Shown: in pieces, positions 8,482 through 16,644 of the stretch
Layout: every line of letters starts with the position of its first letter
Position numbering within the stretch: position 1 is the first letter of the stretch
Origin: CAYPZL01 sp964415045
GTDB lineage: Bacteria; Planctomycetota; Phycisphaerae; Sedimentisphaerales; Anaerobacaceae
Assembly (NCBI GenBank): GCA_964415045.1
Contig: CAYPZL010000065.1
Span: 1-26,004 of the forward strand
Length of the DNA: 26,004 nt
Direction: 5' to 3'
Notes under the pieces: generated by a model
Told to the model about the DNA's origin: nothing
The model's input: only the letters and a program-made list of their open reading frames with translations
Databases searched by the model: none
Position numbers and translations under genes: made by a program

Positions 8482-8923
8482 ACGAGACTCCTCTTGCGCC
8501 GGCGGGCGAAATCGCGCGGCGGCAAACCGCTGGAGCCCCCTCCAAGCACCAGAATCGAAAGACGGCGAGACAACAATGCGCAAGAAAGGCAAGAAGACGG
8601 AACGCCAACAAATGCGAACCTCGGCAGAATATTTCGTGATTTCGATCTACCATCGACACCCAAATATGTTAATATGGCAGAACATTTTGTATCGACCACA
8701 CGCGACAAGGCGTAATCTGAGCGTACAAAAAACAGGGGTGCAAAGTCAACAGGATAAGCTGGGGGCCCGATCCGGCCCGGAAGGCCCACTATCCAAGACA
8801 GAGGGAAATGGTCGTCTATAGTGCCATTTTCAGCCTGTCGACAGCAAAAGAAAAGTGCAAAAAAATGACCAAATCCACAGGTTGCGTTAAGCGCGGCCGC
8901 CAAATCCGCAGGGAGCAGAGTGT
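8482..8923. promoter_or_regulatory. 442-bp divergent intergenic region between unknown gene and HTH regulator
   Basis: No convincing gene lies here. The region is much more AT-rich in its middle and right part (8640-8880) than the flanking genes, with A-tracts near 8846-8866. It contains an interrupted palindrome: CAAATATGTT (8661-8670) and AACATTTTGT (8681-8690), of which the inner arms ATGTT/AACAT match perfectly. The arm centres are 20 bp apart, about two helical turns, as expected for a dimeric HTH regulator. A weak minus-strand promoter (TTGACT, 18-bp spacer, TACGCT) lies at 8720-8749. Confidence 0.4.
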
Positions 8924-10030
8924 ATGCAAGTGGAAATCCGGCTGAAGGAGTTGCTGGGCCAACACGACCTGGACCATCATGGGGTCATCGGGGAGATTGC
9001 CTCCGCCGTCGGGGTCAACCGCCACACGATCGCCAGGCTCTACAACAACCGTGCTCCCAGCGTGAACCTGACACTCCTGGGCCGGCTGTGCAATTGGCTC
9101 ACGAAGAACGGCGTCCCCTCGGACGAGCTTCCGGGGGCGCTGCTTGGCTCCGGCCGGGCGGCGCTTTGGAACGCCATCGCGCGGCAAGGCGGAGAGGTGA
9201 CCATCTACCTCGGCGAGTACCAGCCGTTGACGGAGGGCGAAGTCATCTGGCGGTGGATTTCGCGACGTGATTCCGCCGTGGCGTCCCGGATTCTTCAGCG
9301 GCTCTCGACCGGGCCCGAGGCCGGCCCGCCGCCGCCCCGCCTGCGTCTTCAGTACCTTCCGTTTCGCTACTCGCCGGCCGATCCGATCGTCGATACGCGA
9401 CTGCTCGAGGAAGACCTCCGCAGGACCAAGAAAGTGTTCGAGCAAATGCAGCAGGACGTCCGGCCGGGCACGGCTATTCTCGTCGGAAGCCAGCGCGTCA
9501 ATTACCTGCTCGAGTTCTTCGTGGCCGACCTCTTCGGTTGCCAGCCTTTTGTCACCGGCGCCGGGGAACCGTCCGTCCCGTTCTTCAGCGTCTACCGCCA
9601 GAGCGACCAGAACACGCCGAGCTGTTTCGGCGGGCGGAGCAACCCCTTCCGCAAGAAGGACAGCGCCACACCCGGGTTGCACTACCTCAACGAGCGCGGC
9701 AACTGGGTCACGTGTCCGTGGGTGCCAAACGACCAGGACGTGGGAATCGTCATCTCACTCAAGGACTATCGGCGCAACGTGACCGCGCTGGCCGTCTTCG
9801 GCTTTTCCGGACGCGCCACCGAGGCGGTCGGAGAGCAACTGGCGTTGCGGGAGGACTTGTTCTGGCCTCCGGCGGTGCGACACAAGGCCAGGGACGTCGG
9901 CGTCTATATCTGCAAGCTGGACTACGCCCCCAGCGACGAGGCCGACGAGGACCAGGGACGCTTTCAGATGGATTCCTGCGACGTCATCCCCCTGACGGCG
10001 CGGACGCTGGAGAGATTCCTGCGCCGATAG
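8924..10030 (+). CDS. HTH transcriptional regulator with unknown C-terminal sensor-like domain
   Basis: The product is 368 residues. Residues about 18-60 form a Cro/C1-type helix-turn-helix (VIGEIASAVGVNRHTIARLYNN, then LTLLGRLCNWL), so it probably binds DNA. Residues about 140-365 form a domain I cannot name. It contains a glycine-containing strand-turn-helix (TAILVGSQRVNYLLEFF at 183-199), a Ser/Phe-rich middle, the pattern WVPNDQDVGIVISL, and a second strand-Gly-helix (ALAVFGFSGRATEAVGEQLA). Two such elements suggest a Rossmann-like small-molecule-binding fold, which is inference. The start at 8924 follows GGGAGCAG at a suitable distance. Together with the divergent gene it forms a plausible one-component regulatory pair. 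Confidence 0.78.
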   Translation: MQVEIRLKELLGQHDLDHHGVIGEIASAVGVNRHTIARLYNNRAPSVNLTLLGRLCNWLTKNGVPSDELPGALLGSGRAALWNAIARQGGEVTIYLGEYQPLTEGEVIWRWISRRDSAVASRILQRLSTGPEAGPPPPRLRLQYLPFRYSPADPIVDTRLLEEDLRRTKKVFEQMQQDVRPGTAILVGSQRVNYLLEFFVADLFGCQPFVTGAGEPSVPFFSVYRQSDQNTPSCFGGRSNPFRKKDSATPGLHYLNERGNWVTCPWVPNDQDVGIVISLKDYRRNVTALAVFGFSGRATEAVGEQLALREDLFWPPAVRHKARDVGVYICKLDYAPSDEADEDQGRFQMDSCDVIPLTARTLERFLRR

Positions 10031-10043
10031 ATAAACGGGGTCC

Positions 10044-10073
10044 TTGCCCGGCCTCCCCGTCCCGCAATATAAT
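10044..10073 (+). promoter_or_regulatory. Candidate sigma-70 promoter for the secreted protein-DUF1080 pair
   Basis: TTGCCC (10044-10049), an 18-bp spacer and a perfect TATAAT (10068-10073). It lies in the 111-bp gap after the HTH gene, about 68 bp before the start at 10142. An ACGGGG/CCCCGT stem (about 10035-10060) overlaps its -35 side and may end the upstream transcript. Confidence 0.5.
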
Positions 10074-10141
10074 GACTCCTCCGACTGCGGCCGATGTATC
10101 CGGCTGTGAAAGATCGCTGCGCGGATCGACGAGGACTCGAC

Positions 10142-11191
10142 ATGAAAGACACGAACAGAAGCTGCCCTTCCGTGTGCGTTGGTCTGCTGTTCTTCCTCGG
10201 CGCATTGCCGGCCGGTCCGGTTGCCAATGGCGCCGACGGCGGCGCCGCTGCGGAAAGACCGTACGTCGTGCTGGAGCGCGGGGGCGTCCGGGCCGTGATC
10301 GTCAACAACGAGCCGGTCGATGATGAGGTGTTGGCCGGACATCGCGCCGGGTACAGCGGCCTGGCGTCACTGACGCACCGCTGGCGGGACGAGAATCTGT
10401 TCGTCCCGCTGTATGCCGGGCTCAACTTCGAGCACATCCATGACGGGACGGTTCAGACGAGAGACATCCTCTTCGAGCCGCGCCGGGCCCCGATGACCAT
10501 CCGGCGCGTCGGTCCGCATACTGCTGAGCTTTACCAGCAGCCGACGCCGCACTGGAAGCTGGAGAGCCGGCTGCGATACGAGATGCTTGCCGACGGCGCC
10601 GTCGAGATGACGCTGGAGTGCGTGCCGCACGAGCGGACCTTCAAAAACGGCTACATCGGACTGTTCTTCGCCAGCTATATCCACCAGCCCGAGTCGCTGG
10701 ACATCCATTTCCTTGGGCATCCCGCCGACGACACCAGCGGCGCGCCAACGTGGATTCGAGGCGTGACGCCCGCGCACGGAACGCGGCCCACGCATCTGTC
10801 GGTCGATGACAATCGCAGCTTCCCGCACGACGCCGAGTTCCCTCTGACCCTCGTGTTCAATCGTTCGAAGCACCGGTACAGCGAGCCGTGGTACTACGGC
10901 CTCAGCGGCCCGATGGCCCTGGTGCTGATATTCCGCCCCCAGGACCGGGTACGTTTCAGCCAGTCCCCTTCCGGCGGCGGTAAGGGAAATCCCGCGTGGG
11001 ACTTTCAGTGGTTCATCCCCCGCTACGAAGTGGGAAAACGCTACCGCTTCGTGATGCGCGCGATGTACGTGCCCTTCGAATCGCCGGAACAGCTCGTCGA
11101 GGCGACCGCCGCGCATCGAAGCGCCCTGGGGCACCAATCCGAAAACAGGCAAATCCAAAACCGAAACATCAAAATGGAGAAACAGCCGTGA
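10142..11191 (+). CDS. Secreted protein of unknown function, coupled to a DUF1080 gene
   Basis: The 349-residue product has an N-terminal signal peptide (hydrophobic stretch about 12-27, cleavage near VANGA). The mature part is rich in beta strands and aromatic residues, with segments such as VLERGGVRAVIVNNEPV, SLTHRWRDENLFVPLYAGLNFEHIHDG, GLFFASYIHQPESLDIHFLG and GNPAWDFQWFIPRYEVGKRYRF. That composition fits a beta-sandwich carbohydrate-active or binding protein, but I do not recognise the family. The start at 10142 follows GAGG; a longer frame from 10094 adds 16 residues ahead of the signal peptide and is less likely. The stop overlaps the start of the DUF1080 gene as GTGA, so the two are translationally coupled and probably act on the same sugar substrate. 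Confidence 0.75.
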   Translation: MKDTNRSCPSVCVGLLFFLGALPAGPVANGADGGAAAERPYVVLERGGVRAVIVNNEPVDDEVLAGHRAGYSGLASLTHRWRDENLFVPLYAGLNFEHIHDGTVQTRDILFEPRRAPMTIRRVGPHTAELYQQPTPHWKLESRLRYEMLADGAVEMTLECVPHERTFKNGYIGLFFASYIHQPESLDIHFLGHPADDTSGAPTWIRGVTPAHGTRPTHLSVDDNRSFPHDAEFPLTLVFNRSKHRYSEPWYYGLSGPMALVLIFRPQDRVRFSQSPSGGGKGNPAWDFQWFIPRYEVGKRYRFVMRAMYVPFESPEQLVEATAAHRSALGHQSENRQIQNRNIKMEKQP

Positions 11192-11907
11192 AGAAGCAGA
11201 CGACAATCCTGATGTGTATCGCAGCAGTATCGCTTGGCGGAGATCTCTATGCGCGCGGGGCCGAACCGCCGCAGTTCCGCGACCTTTTCAACGGCAAGGA
11301 CCTTTCCGGCTGGGTCAACGTGAACACCGCCGACGACACCTGGACCGTCCGGGACGGCATGATCGTCTGCTCCGGGCACCCCATCGGCGTCCTCCGCACC
11401 GAGCGACAGTACGAGAACTTCATCCTGCAGGTCGAATGGATGCACCTGGAGGCCGGCGGCAACTCCGGCGTCTTCGTCTGGAGCGAAGGCGTCCCTCCCG
11501 AAGGCAAACGGCTGCCCAAGGGCGTCGAGGTGCAAATCCTGGAACTCGAGTGGTCCGTGCAACACAACCGCACCGACGCCTACGTCCACGGCGAGATCTT
11601 CGGCACGGCGGGCCTCACGACCGTGCCCGACAACCCGCGCGGCAGCCGCAGCAAATCGGCCGAGAAACGCTGCAAGGGCAAGGGACAGTGGAATCGCTAT
11701 ACCATCGTCTGCGTCGACGGCGTCATCAAGCTGTCCGTCAACGGCAAATTCGTCAACGGCATCAGCCAAGCGTCGGTCAAGAAGGGCTACATCTGCCTGG
11801 AGTCCGAGGGCGCGGAGATCCACTTCCGCAACGTCCGCATCCTGGAACTGCCGCCCGGCATCACCAGCGAGGAGAACACCGCACCGGTGGTCCCGAACAA
11901 GAAATAG
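11188..11907 (+). CDS. DUF1080 family protein (3-keto-disaccharide hydrolase domain)
   Basis: The 239-residue product has a signal peptide (about 1-23, ending near ARGAE) and a single DUF1080 domain. Diagnostic segments are FRDLFNGKDLSGWVNVN, DTWTVRDGMIVCSG, ENFILQVEWM, GGNSGVFVWSEG, the GVEVQILE strand and AYVHGEIFG, ending with GYICLESEGAEIHFRNVRILEL. Some family members hydrolyse 3-keto-glycosides; others may only bind sugars. It starts with GTG, overlapping the preceding stop by 3 nt (GTGA), with GGAGA about 10 nt upstream. It is exported and likely acts in the periplasm. The convergent Tat-exported aldo/keto reductase could be a redox partner in a 3-keto-sugar route, but that is inference. 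Confidence 0.9.
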   Translation: MKKQTTILMCIAAVSLGGDLYARGAEPPQFRDLFNGKDLSGWVNVNTADDTWTVRDGMIVCSGHPIGVLRTERQYENFILQVEWMHLEAGGNSGVFVWSEGVPPEGKRLPKGVEVQILELEWSVQHNRTDAYVHGEIFGTAGLTTVPDNPRGSRSKSAEKRCKGKGQWNRYTIVCVDGVIKLSVNGKFVNGISQASVKKGYICLESEGAEIHFRNVRILELPPGITSEENTAPVVPNKK

Positions 11908-11923
11908 AAATCGGCGTGCACCG

Positions 11924-11954
11924 CCCGCGCCGGATCACGCTGCTCCGGCGCGGG
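11924..11954. terminator. Strong GC hairpin between convergent genes
   Basis: CCCGCGCCGGA (11924-11934) pairs perfectly with TCCGGCGCGGG (11944-11954) around a 9-nt loop. It sits between the convergent DUF1080 and aldo/keto reductase genes. No T-run follows on either strand, so it is at best a non-canonical or bidirectional terminator. Confidence 0.5.
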
Positions 11955-12004
11955 GCGATTACGTATGCGAGACGGGGTGCCTGCCGCCTTTATGCTGGGG
12001 AGGT

Positions 12005-12949
12005 TCAGGCCTTCATGGCCTTGTTGATACGGCGGATGGTGTCATCGACCTGCGTGGGACTCAACATCCCGACGGTGATGGCATCCACCAGCTTGTTATC
12101 GAAGACGAACTTCAGCGAAGCGTCTTTCTGCCGAGGCTGCGTCAGCTTGCCGGCGCCGAAGATCTTCATGCCCAGGATCACCTTGCCGCTGGCCCGCGCC
12201 TGCTTGAGAACCGGGGCGACCTCCTCCGGCGAGGCATCCATCGCGGCCTCTTTGCCCACGTTGTTGATCCGCGCCAAAACCACGTCCACCCAGGGATGCG
12301 AACACGCCGTCTTGAGAGCGCCGAGATCGTGACAGGAAACACCTACGGCCCGAACGGCCCCCTTCTCCTTCATCTCATCCAGCTCGTCGCGGATGCGCTC
12401 ATACTCCTGCGGCCAGTTGGAATTCGTCATGCAGTGGATCAGGCAGATGTCGATCACGTCCGACTTCAGTTCCTTGCGGAACCGGTTTACCTCTTCTCTG
12501 GCTCCGCCCGAAGGCATATTCCAGTAGGCTTGCCTCGGCCAGATCTTGCTCAGGAGGATATACTTGTCGCGCGGGACCCCATCCAAAGCATTACGGAGAT
12601 AGGGATGCGAACCATACAAGTCGGCCGCATCCAGGAAGGCGATCCCCTGGTCCAGGCTGTGACGAACCAGCTTCGTGAAGGCTTTCTCGCCCAGCCTCGT
12701 GTGGGCCGACGAACGCGCGCCGCCGTTGAATCCGGTCCCCTGCGCGAGCCGGGAGGTCTTGATGCCGGTGGGACCGAGGGTCACGATCTCGCTGGCGCGG
12801 CACGGTCCGGCGGATGTGGCGGCTCCCGCACCCGCCAGCCAGCGCGGATGGGCCGCCAGGGCACCGGCGCCTGCCAGCGCCGTTGTGATAAACCGACGGC
12901 GACTGCAGCCGGGGTGTACGTCGTGGGAATCTTGGGCGTGTTTATCCAT
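12005..12949 (-). CDS. Tat-exported aldo/keto reductase
   Basis: The 314-residue protein carries a twin-arginine leader (SRRRFITTALAGAGALA at 16-32) and an aldo/keto reductase barrel. The catalytic tetrad is visible: Asp107 in FLDAADLYGS, Tyr112, Lys135 in ILLSK and His172 in CLIHCMT. Later barrel segments include GAVRAVGVSCHDLGAL, VDVVLARINNVG and KVILGMKIFGAG, and a C-terminal VDAITVGMLSPTQVDD. Tat export indicates folding with bound NAD(P) in the cytoplasm before export, as for many planctomycete oxidoreductases acting on sugars. The start at 12949 has AAAGGA at good spacing; a GTG start at 12967 has none. The end converges on the DUF1080 operon. Confidence 0.9.
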   Translation of the reverse strand: MDKHAQDSHDVHPGCSRRRFITTALAGAGALAAHPRWLAGAGAATSAGPCRASEIVTLGPTGIKTSRLAQGTGFNGGARSSAHTRLGEKAFTKLVRHSLDQGIAFLDAADLYGSHPYLRNALDGVPRDKYILLSKIWPRQAYWNMPSGGAREEVNRFRKELKSDVIDICLIHCMTNSNWPQEYERIRDELDEMKEKGAVRAVGVSCHDLGALKTACSHPWVDVVLARINNVGKEAAMDASPEEVAPVLKQARASGKVILGMKIFGAGKLTQPRQKDASLKFVFDNKLVDAITVGMLSPTQVDDTIRRINKAMKA

Positions 12950-13310
12950 GGGACTCGTTCCTTTCACAAATTCAAATACGTCGCTGCCTTCGTATCTGTA
13001 TCAGTCACCATTGGGCCGGACAACGCCGGCTCCCTTTCCATACGGCCGTCGCCGCCCCATCGGTTCGTTAAAACCACGCTCCAGGCCGATAACCATAGTA
13101 GCCTCCCGGCGCCCGCTTATCAACCCTAAAGAAATCCCGACCCGCCCTGTCGTCACGACCCGGGGTCACAAGGCCGGCGGCAACCCGGGAAATCCGCCGC
13201 CGCGGGGTAAAAAGGCCTTCACGCCGACTGGGATTCTCTGCTATTCTAATACCGGTGCTGCGCCGGCGCAAGGGCAGCGATTGCAACCGGATACGATGAG
13301 GAGACGACCG
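12950..13310. promoter_or_regulatory. 361-bp divergent region between aldo/keto reductase and sulfatase
   Basis: No gene is seen. For the sulfatase a weak promoter is possible: TTCACG (13218-13223), 18-bp spacer, TATTCT (13242-13247), giving a leader of about 60 nt. The rest is GC-rich with short self-complementary stretches (for example around 13160-13205) but no clear operator. Confidence 0.3.
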
Positions 13311-14828
13311 ATGAGTCACCAAGCCAATCGACGCGCGTTCCTGAAGGGCCTGCTGGGCGGGCTCACCGCTGCAACGTTGACCCCGACAAGCTTTTTGCGA
13401 GCCGCCGGGGGACGGGGCAAACCGCTCAATTTTGTCTTCCTGCTCATTGATGATTTTGGCTGGGCCGACCTCGGTGCGAACAATCCTCACTGCTTCTACG
13501 AGACGCCGAACCTGGACCGCCTGGCCCGAAGCGGCATGAACTTCACCAACGGCTACGCCGCCAACCCCGTGTGCAGCCCCACGCGTTTCAGCATCATGAC
13601 GGGAAAATATCCCTCCCGCCACGACGCCACCAACTGGTTCAGCGGCAAACGATCCGGCCGATACAATCCCGCCCCGCTCAACGACGAGATGCCGCTGGGG
13701 GAAGTCACCCTGGCCGAGGCATTGAAGGAGCACGGCTACAAAACGGCGTTTCTGGGCAAGTGGCACCTGGGCAGCGACGAGAAATACTGGCCGGAACACC
13801 AGGGATTCGATATCAACGTCGGCGGCTGGGCGGTCGGCTCGCCTCGCGGCGGGTATTTCGCTCCCTTCGACAATCCCCGCCTCGGCGACTACCCGAAAGG
13901 CTCCCACCTGCCCAAGGTCCTGACCGACGAATCCCTCAAGATCCTGGACCAGTACAAGGACGACCCCTTCCTGCTCTATCTGGCGTTCTATTCGGTTCAC
14001 ACCCCGTTACAGGGGCGGGAAGACCTCGTCGAGAAGTACAAGGCCAAGCGCCAGCGCGTGCTGGACGAACTGGAGAGCGAGTTCGGCCCGGAAGAGCAGG
14101 TCTGGCCGAGCGGCAAGGAACGCCAGGTGCGCATCCGGCAGTGCCACGCCGTCTACGCAGCCATGGTCGAGGCCATGGACGAACAAATCGGCCGGGTGCT
14201 CGACAAGCTCCAGGCGCTGGGCATCGACGACCATACCGCCGTTTTTCTGATGTCCGACAACGGGGGGCTCTCCACCAGCGAGGGCTCGCCGACGTCGAAT
14301 TGTCCGCTGCGCGGCGGCAAGGGCTGGCTGTACGAGGGCGGCATCCGCGAGCCCTTCCTGATCCGCTGGCCCGGCGTGACCGAGGCCGGCTCCACCTCCG
14401 ACGTCCCGGTAATCAGCACCGACTTCTACCCGACCATCCTCGATATGGCCGGGCTGCCTCTCAAGTACGATCAGCACGCTGACGGTGTCTCTCTGGTGCC
14501 TCTGCTGGCCGGCGGCACCCGCATCGAGCGCGACGCCATCTACTGGCATTACCCGCACTATTCCAACCAGGGCGGCTTCCCCGGCGGCGCCGTTCGCATG
14601 GGCGACTGGAAGCTTATCGAACGGTTCGAGGACGGACGCGTCCACCTGTACAATCTCGCGCTCGACATCGGGGAACGCGAGGACCTCGCCGATCAATACC
14701 CCCAACGGGTCGAGGAAATGCGCGCCAGGCTCCACGCCTGGTACCGGGAGGTCGACGCCAAGTTCCTCCAGCCCAAAGGCGACAACCAGGACCCCTGGCG
14801 CCCGACGCAGACTCCGGCGATTCGTTAG
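13311..14828 (+). CDS. Tat-exported type I sulfatase
   Basis: The 505-residue enzyme is an arylsulfatase-type (S1) sulfatase that removes sulfate esters, probably from polysaccharides. A Tat leader is present (ANRRAFLKGLLGG at 5-17). The N-terminal metal site is at LLIDDFGWADLG (Asp47, Asp48). The formylglycine motif is CSPTR at 88-92, so Cys88 must be oxidised by a formylglycine-generating enzyme. GKWHLG (149-154) and SDNGG (315-319) complete the active site. C-terminal segments RGGKGWLYEGGIREPFL and GDWKLIERFEDG are typical. GAGGAG precedes the start. The last 4 bp (TTAG) overlap the stop of the convergent adaptor gene. Substrate cannot be read from the sequence, though rhamnose-containing sulfated glycans fit the GH78 nearby. 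Confidence 0.93.
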   Translation: MSHQANRRAFLKGLLGGLTAATLTPTSFLRAAGGRGKPLNFVFLLIDDFGWADLGANNPHCFYETPNLDRLARSGMNFTNGYAANPVCSPTRFSIMTGKYPSRHDATNWFSGKRSGRYNPAPLNDEMPLGEVTLAEALKEHGYKTAFLGKWHLGSDEKYWPEHQGFDINVGGWAVGSPRGGYFAPFDNPRLGDYPKGSHLPKVLTDESLKILDQYKDDPFLLYLAFYSVHTPLQGREDLVEKYKAKRQRVLDELESEFGPEEQVWPSGKERQVRIRQCHAVYAAMVEAMDEQIGRVLDKLQALGIDDHTAVFLMSDNGGLSTSEGSPTSNCPLRGGKGWLYEGGIREPFLIRWPGVTEAGSTSDVPVISTDFYPTILDMAGLPLKYDQHADGVSLVPLLAGGTRIERDAIYWHYPHYSNQGGFPGGAVRMGDWKLIERFEDGRVHLYNLALDIGEREDLADQYPQRVEEMRARLHAWYREVDAKFLQPKGDNQDPWRPTQTPAIR

Positions 14829-16009
14829 TCTCCGAACTCGAGCATCGCGCTCATACCGACTCTGAGCTCTCCGCTTGGATCGTCCAGGTGGACGACGATC
14901 AGGTTTCGGGCCGAGCCGCGCGGACGCGGCAGAGGGCCGACTTCGGCGACGCGCCCTTCGTACGTGCGGCTGGGCAGCGCATCGACGTGTACCGTCACTT
15001 TCTCGCCCGTCTCGACCCGGCGGGCAAGGTCGGCACTGACGGGCACTTGCAGCTTGAAATGGTCGGCGTCCACGACCTCCAAAAGCGGCTGGCGATTGCA
15101 CACGACGATCCCGGGCCGAATCGTGGTGGTTTCACCGCGCCGACCCCACGTCTCGTGCGAATACAGAACCTCTCCCGCCTGTGGTGCGCGGAGCCGGCAG
15201 GCAGCAATCTGCTCTTTCAAGCGCTGCAAGCGCGTCCGTTCCATTTCGTATCTCTCGCGGGCCGCCTCCACCGTGATCCGGCTCTGCTGCGCCGCCCGGG
15301 AGAGCTGGTTCTTCGCATGAATCAACTCCAGCTTCCGCCGGCTGATTTCTAATTGCAGTTCGGCCTTCTTTTGGCGAAGGTGAACGTCTTTGAGAAATCG
15401 AATCCTGTCATTAACCGCTTTGGCTTGCAACTCGCTCTCCAGCAGCTCCACGCGGGCCTCCTTGAGCGCAAGATCGCGTTCCGCACCACCCTCAACAGCC
15501 TTCTCTACATAGGAAACCCGGACGGCCGCCACGTCGAGCTTCTCTTTGGCGAGGACCATCTCGGCTTCCGCCTGCGCCAACTCCAGCGGGTACTGGCCCT
15601 CAAGAAAGCCCTTCAGCGTCATTTCCGCCACGCCAAGGGCCTGCTCGGCAATTTGAACCGTCTCGATCCGCTCTTGCCGGCCTCCGCCCAAGGCCTCCTC
15701 GGCGGCCGCCAGCTCGGCCCGGGCCTGGCTCACGCGCACCTCTTGCTCGAGTTTCTGCTCGGTCAGGTCCGAGGCGTCCAACTCGAGAAGCAGGTCGCCT
15801 TTCTTGACAATCGTACCTACCGGCGCCACGAACAGGACGGTCGCCGGCAGGCTCACATGACTGCGCAGAACCTGCGACCGAAGGGAGCGGACGGTGGCCC
15901 GGGCCCGCAAAGGGCCGTCGCCGGACTCAGCGGCCTCCAGGGGCCCCAGAACAACAAGAAACGCCCCCATCCACAGCAACAGCGCCGCAATGCGTTTTGG
16001 AGTCTTCAT
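14825..16009 (-). CDS. HlyD-type efflux periplasmic adaptor
   Basis: The 394-residue protein resembles membrane-fusion adaptors that bridge an inner-membrane transporter and an outer-membrane channel. A signal peptide covers about 1-27. A short lipoyl-like half follows (VLFVAPVGTIVKKGDLLLELDASDL), then a long coiled-coil region (about 80-275) rich in Glu, Ala and Lys, then the second lipoyl half (CRLRAPQAGEVLY) and a beta-barrel (KLQVPVSADLARRVETGEKVTVHVD, RVAEVGPL, LRVGMSAMLEF). The coiled coil is long for the family. No permease or ABC ATPase is adjacent, so the transporter partner is elsewhere or absent. GGGAGA lies upstream of the start. Confidence 0.87.
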   Translation of the reverse strand: MKTPKRIAALLLWMGAFLVVLGPLEAAESGDGPLRARATVRSLRSQVLRSHVSLPATVLFVAPVGTIVKKGDLLLELDASDLTEQKLEQEVRVSQARAELAAAEEALGGGRQERIETVQIAEQALGVAEMTLKGFLEGQYPLELAQAEAEMVLAKEKLDVAAVRVSYVEKAVEGGAERDLALKEARVELLESELQAKAVNDRIRFLKDVHLRQKKAELQLEISRRKLELIHAKNQLSRAAQQSRITVEAARERYEMERTRLQRLKEQIAACRLRAPQAGEVLYSHETWGRRGETTTIRPGIVVCNRQPLLEVVDADHFKLQVPVSADLARRVETGEKVTVHVDALPSRTYEGRVAEVGPLPRPRGSARNLIVVHLDDPSGELRVGMSAMLEFGD

Positions 16010-16144
16010 GATCGTTCTCCCAATGGCCTCTTCTGGTCCGTAAACAGAGTGTATCCCCGCAGATAAGACGGCACCGCCGGCACAATGTTACACGGGTTTT
16101 CCGACAATTCCCCGGCCTGGCGAAACCCGCGCCGGTTTTTGGCA

Positions 16145-16173
16145 TTGACTGACACCGCAACTCTCCATATTGT
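16145..16173 (+). promoter_or_regulatory. Candidate sigma-70 promoter for the DUF3568-like lipoprotein
   Basis: TTGACT (16145-16150), 17-bp spacer, TATTGT (16168-16173). The predicted leader to the ATG at 16221 is about 40 nt. Confidence 0.5.
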
Positions 16174-16220
16174 CAAAGCCAATTGGAGTGGAAATACTAA
16201 TCCAAGGAAGGAGTATGGCT

Positions 16221-16598
16221 ATGAACCGACGCACTCCCCTGATCTTCCTGCTGGCGGCGACCCTTGGGGCCGGAGTCGGCTGCTCGACCACGGTCATCGA
16301 TCCGGGCACGCAGAGCAGCGCGACCTACCGCTGGGGCAAGCTCACCACACAGGAGCCGGCTGACATCGCCACCGTCTATGCGGCGGCGGAGAAGGCCATG
16401 ACAGACCTCGGGCTCAGCATCATCCAGAAGACCACCGACGAGCTCGAAGCCAACCTCATCGTCCGCGACGCCCAGGACAAGAAGATCACGGTCGAGCTTC
16501 TGGCGGTCACGAAAGACAGGACGAAGATCGTCATCTCCGTGGGGTCGGTCGAAAAGGCCAGACGCGTCTACCAGACGATACACGACAACCTCCAGTAG
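16221..16598 (+). CDS. DUF3568-like lipoprotein
   Basis: The 125-residue product has a lipoprotein signal peptide with a lipobox ending in GVGC (Cys about residue 22). The mature part has the alternating strand-helix pattern of DUF3568 proteins: TYRWGKLTTQEPADIATVYAAAEKAMTDLGL, then EANLIVRDAQDKKITVELLAV, RTKIVISVGS and ARRVYQTIHDNL. Its function is unknown; members are thought to be small periplasmic lipoproteins. The ATG at 16221 was chosen because AAGGAG sits 7 nt upstream; the ATG at 16215 is too close to that site. It is divergent from the adaptor gene. Confidence 0.8.
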   Translation: MNRRTPLIFLLAATLGAGVGCSTTVIDPGTQSSATYRWGKLTTQEPADIATVYAAAEKAMTDLGLSIIQKTTDELEANLIVRDAQDKKITVELLAVTKDRTKIVISVGSVEKARRVYQTIHDNLQ

Positions 16599-16644
16599 AC
16601 GCTCGGCGGGCCACGCGAACGAATCTCGTCCTCGGCCGGCGGGT

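Noticed and set aside
8576..8821. 81-codon plus-strand frame in the divergent spacer
   Set aside because: It has a weak ribosome site, a basic low-complexity product and an AT-rich base composition unlike its neighbours.
8816..9682. 288-codon minus-strand frame opposite the HTH regulator
   Set aside because: It has no domain and lacks a ribosome site; the plus strand has a clear HTH.
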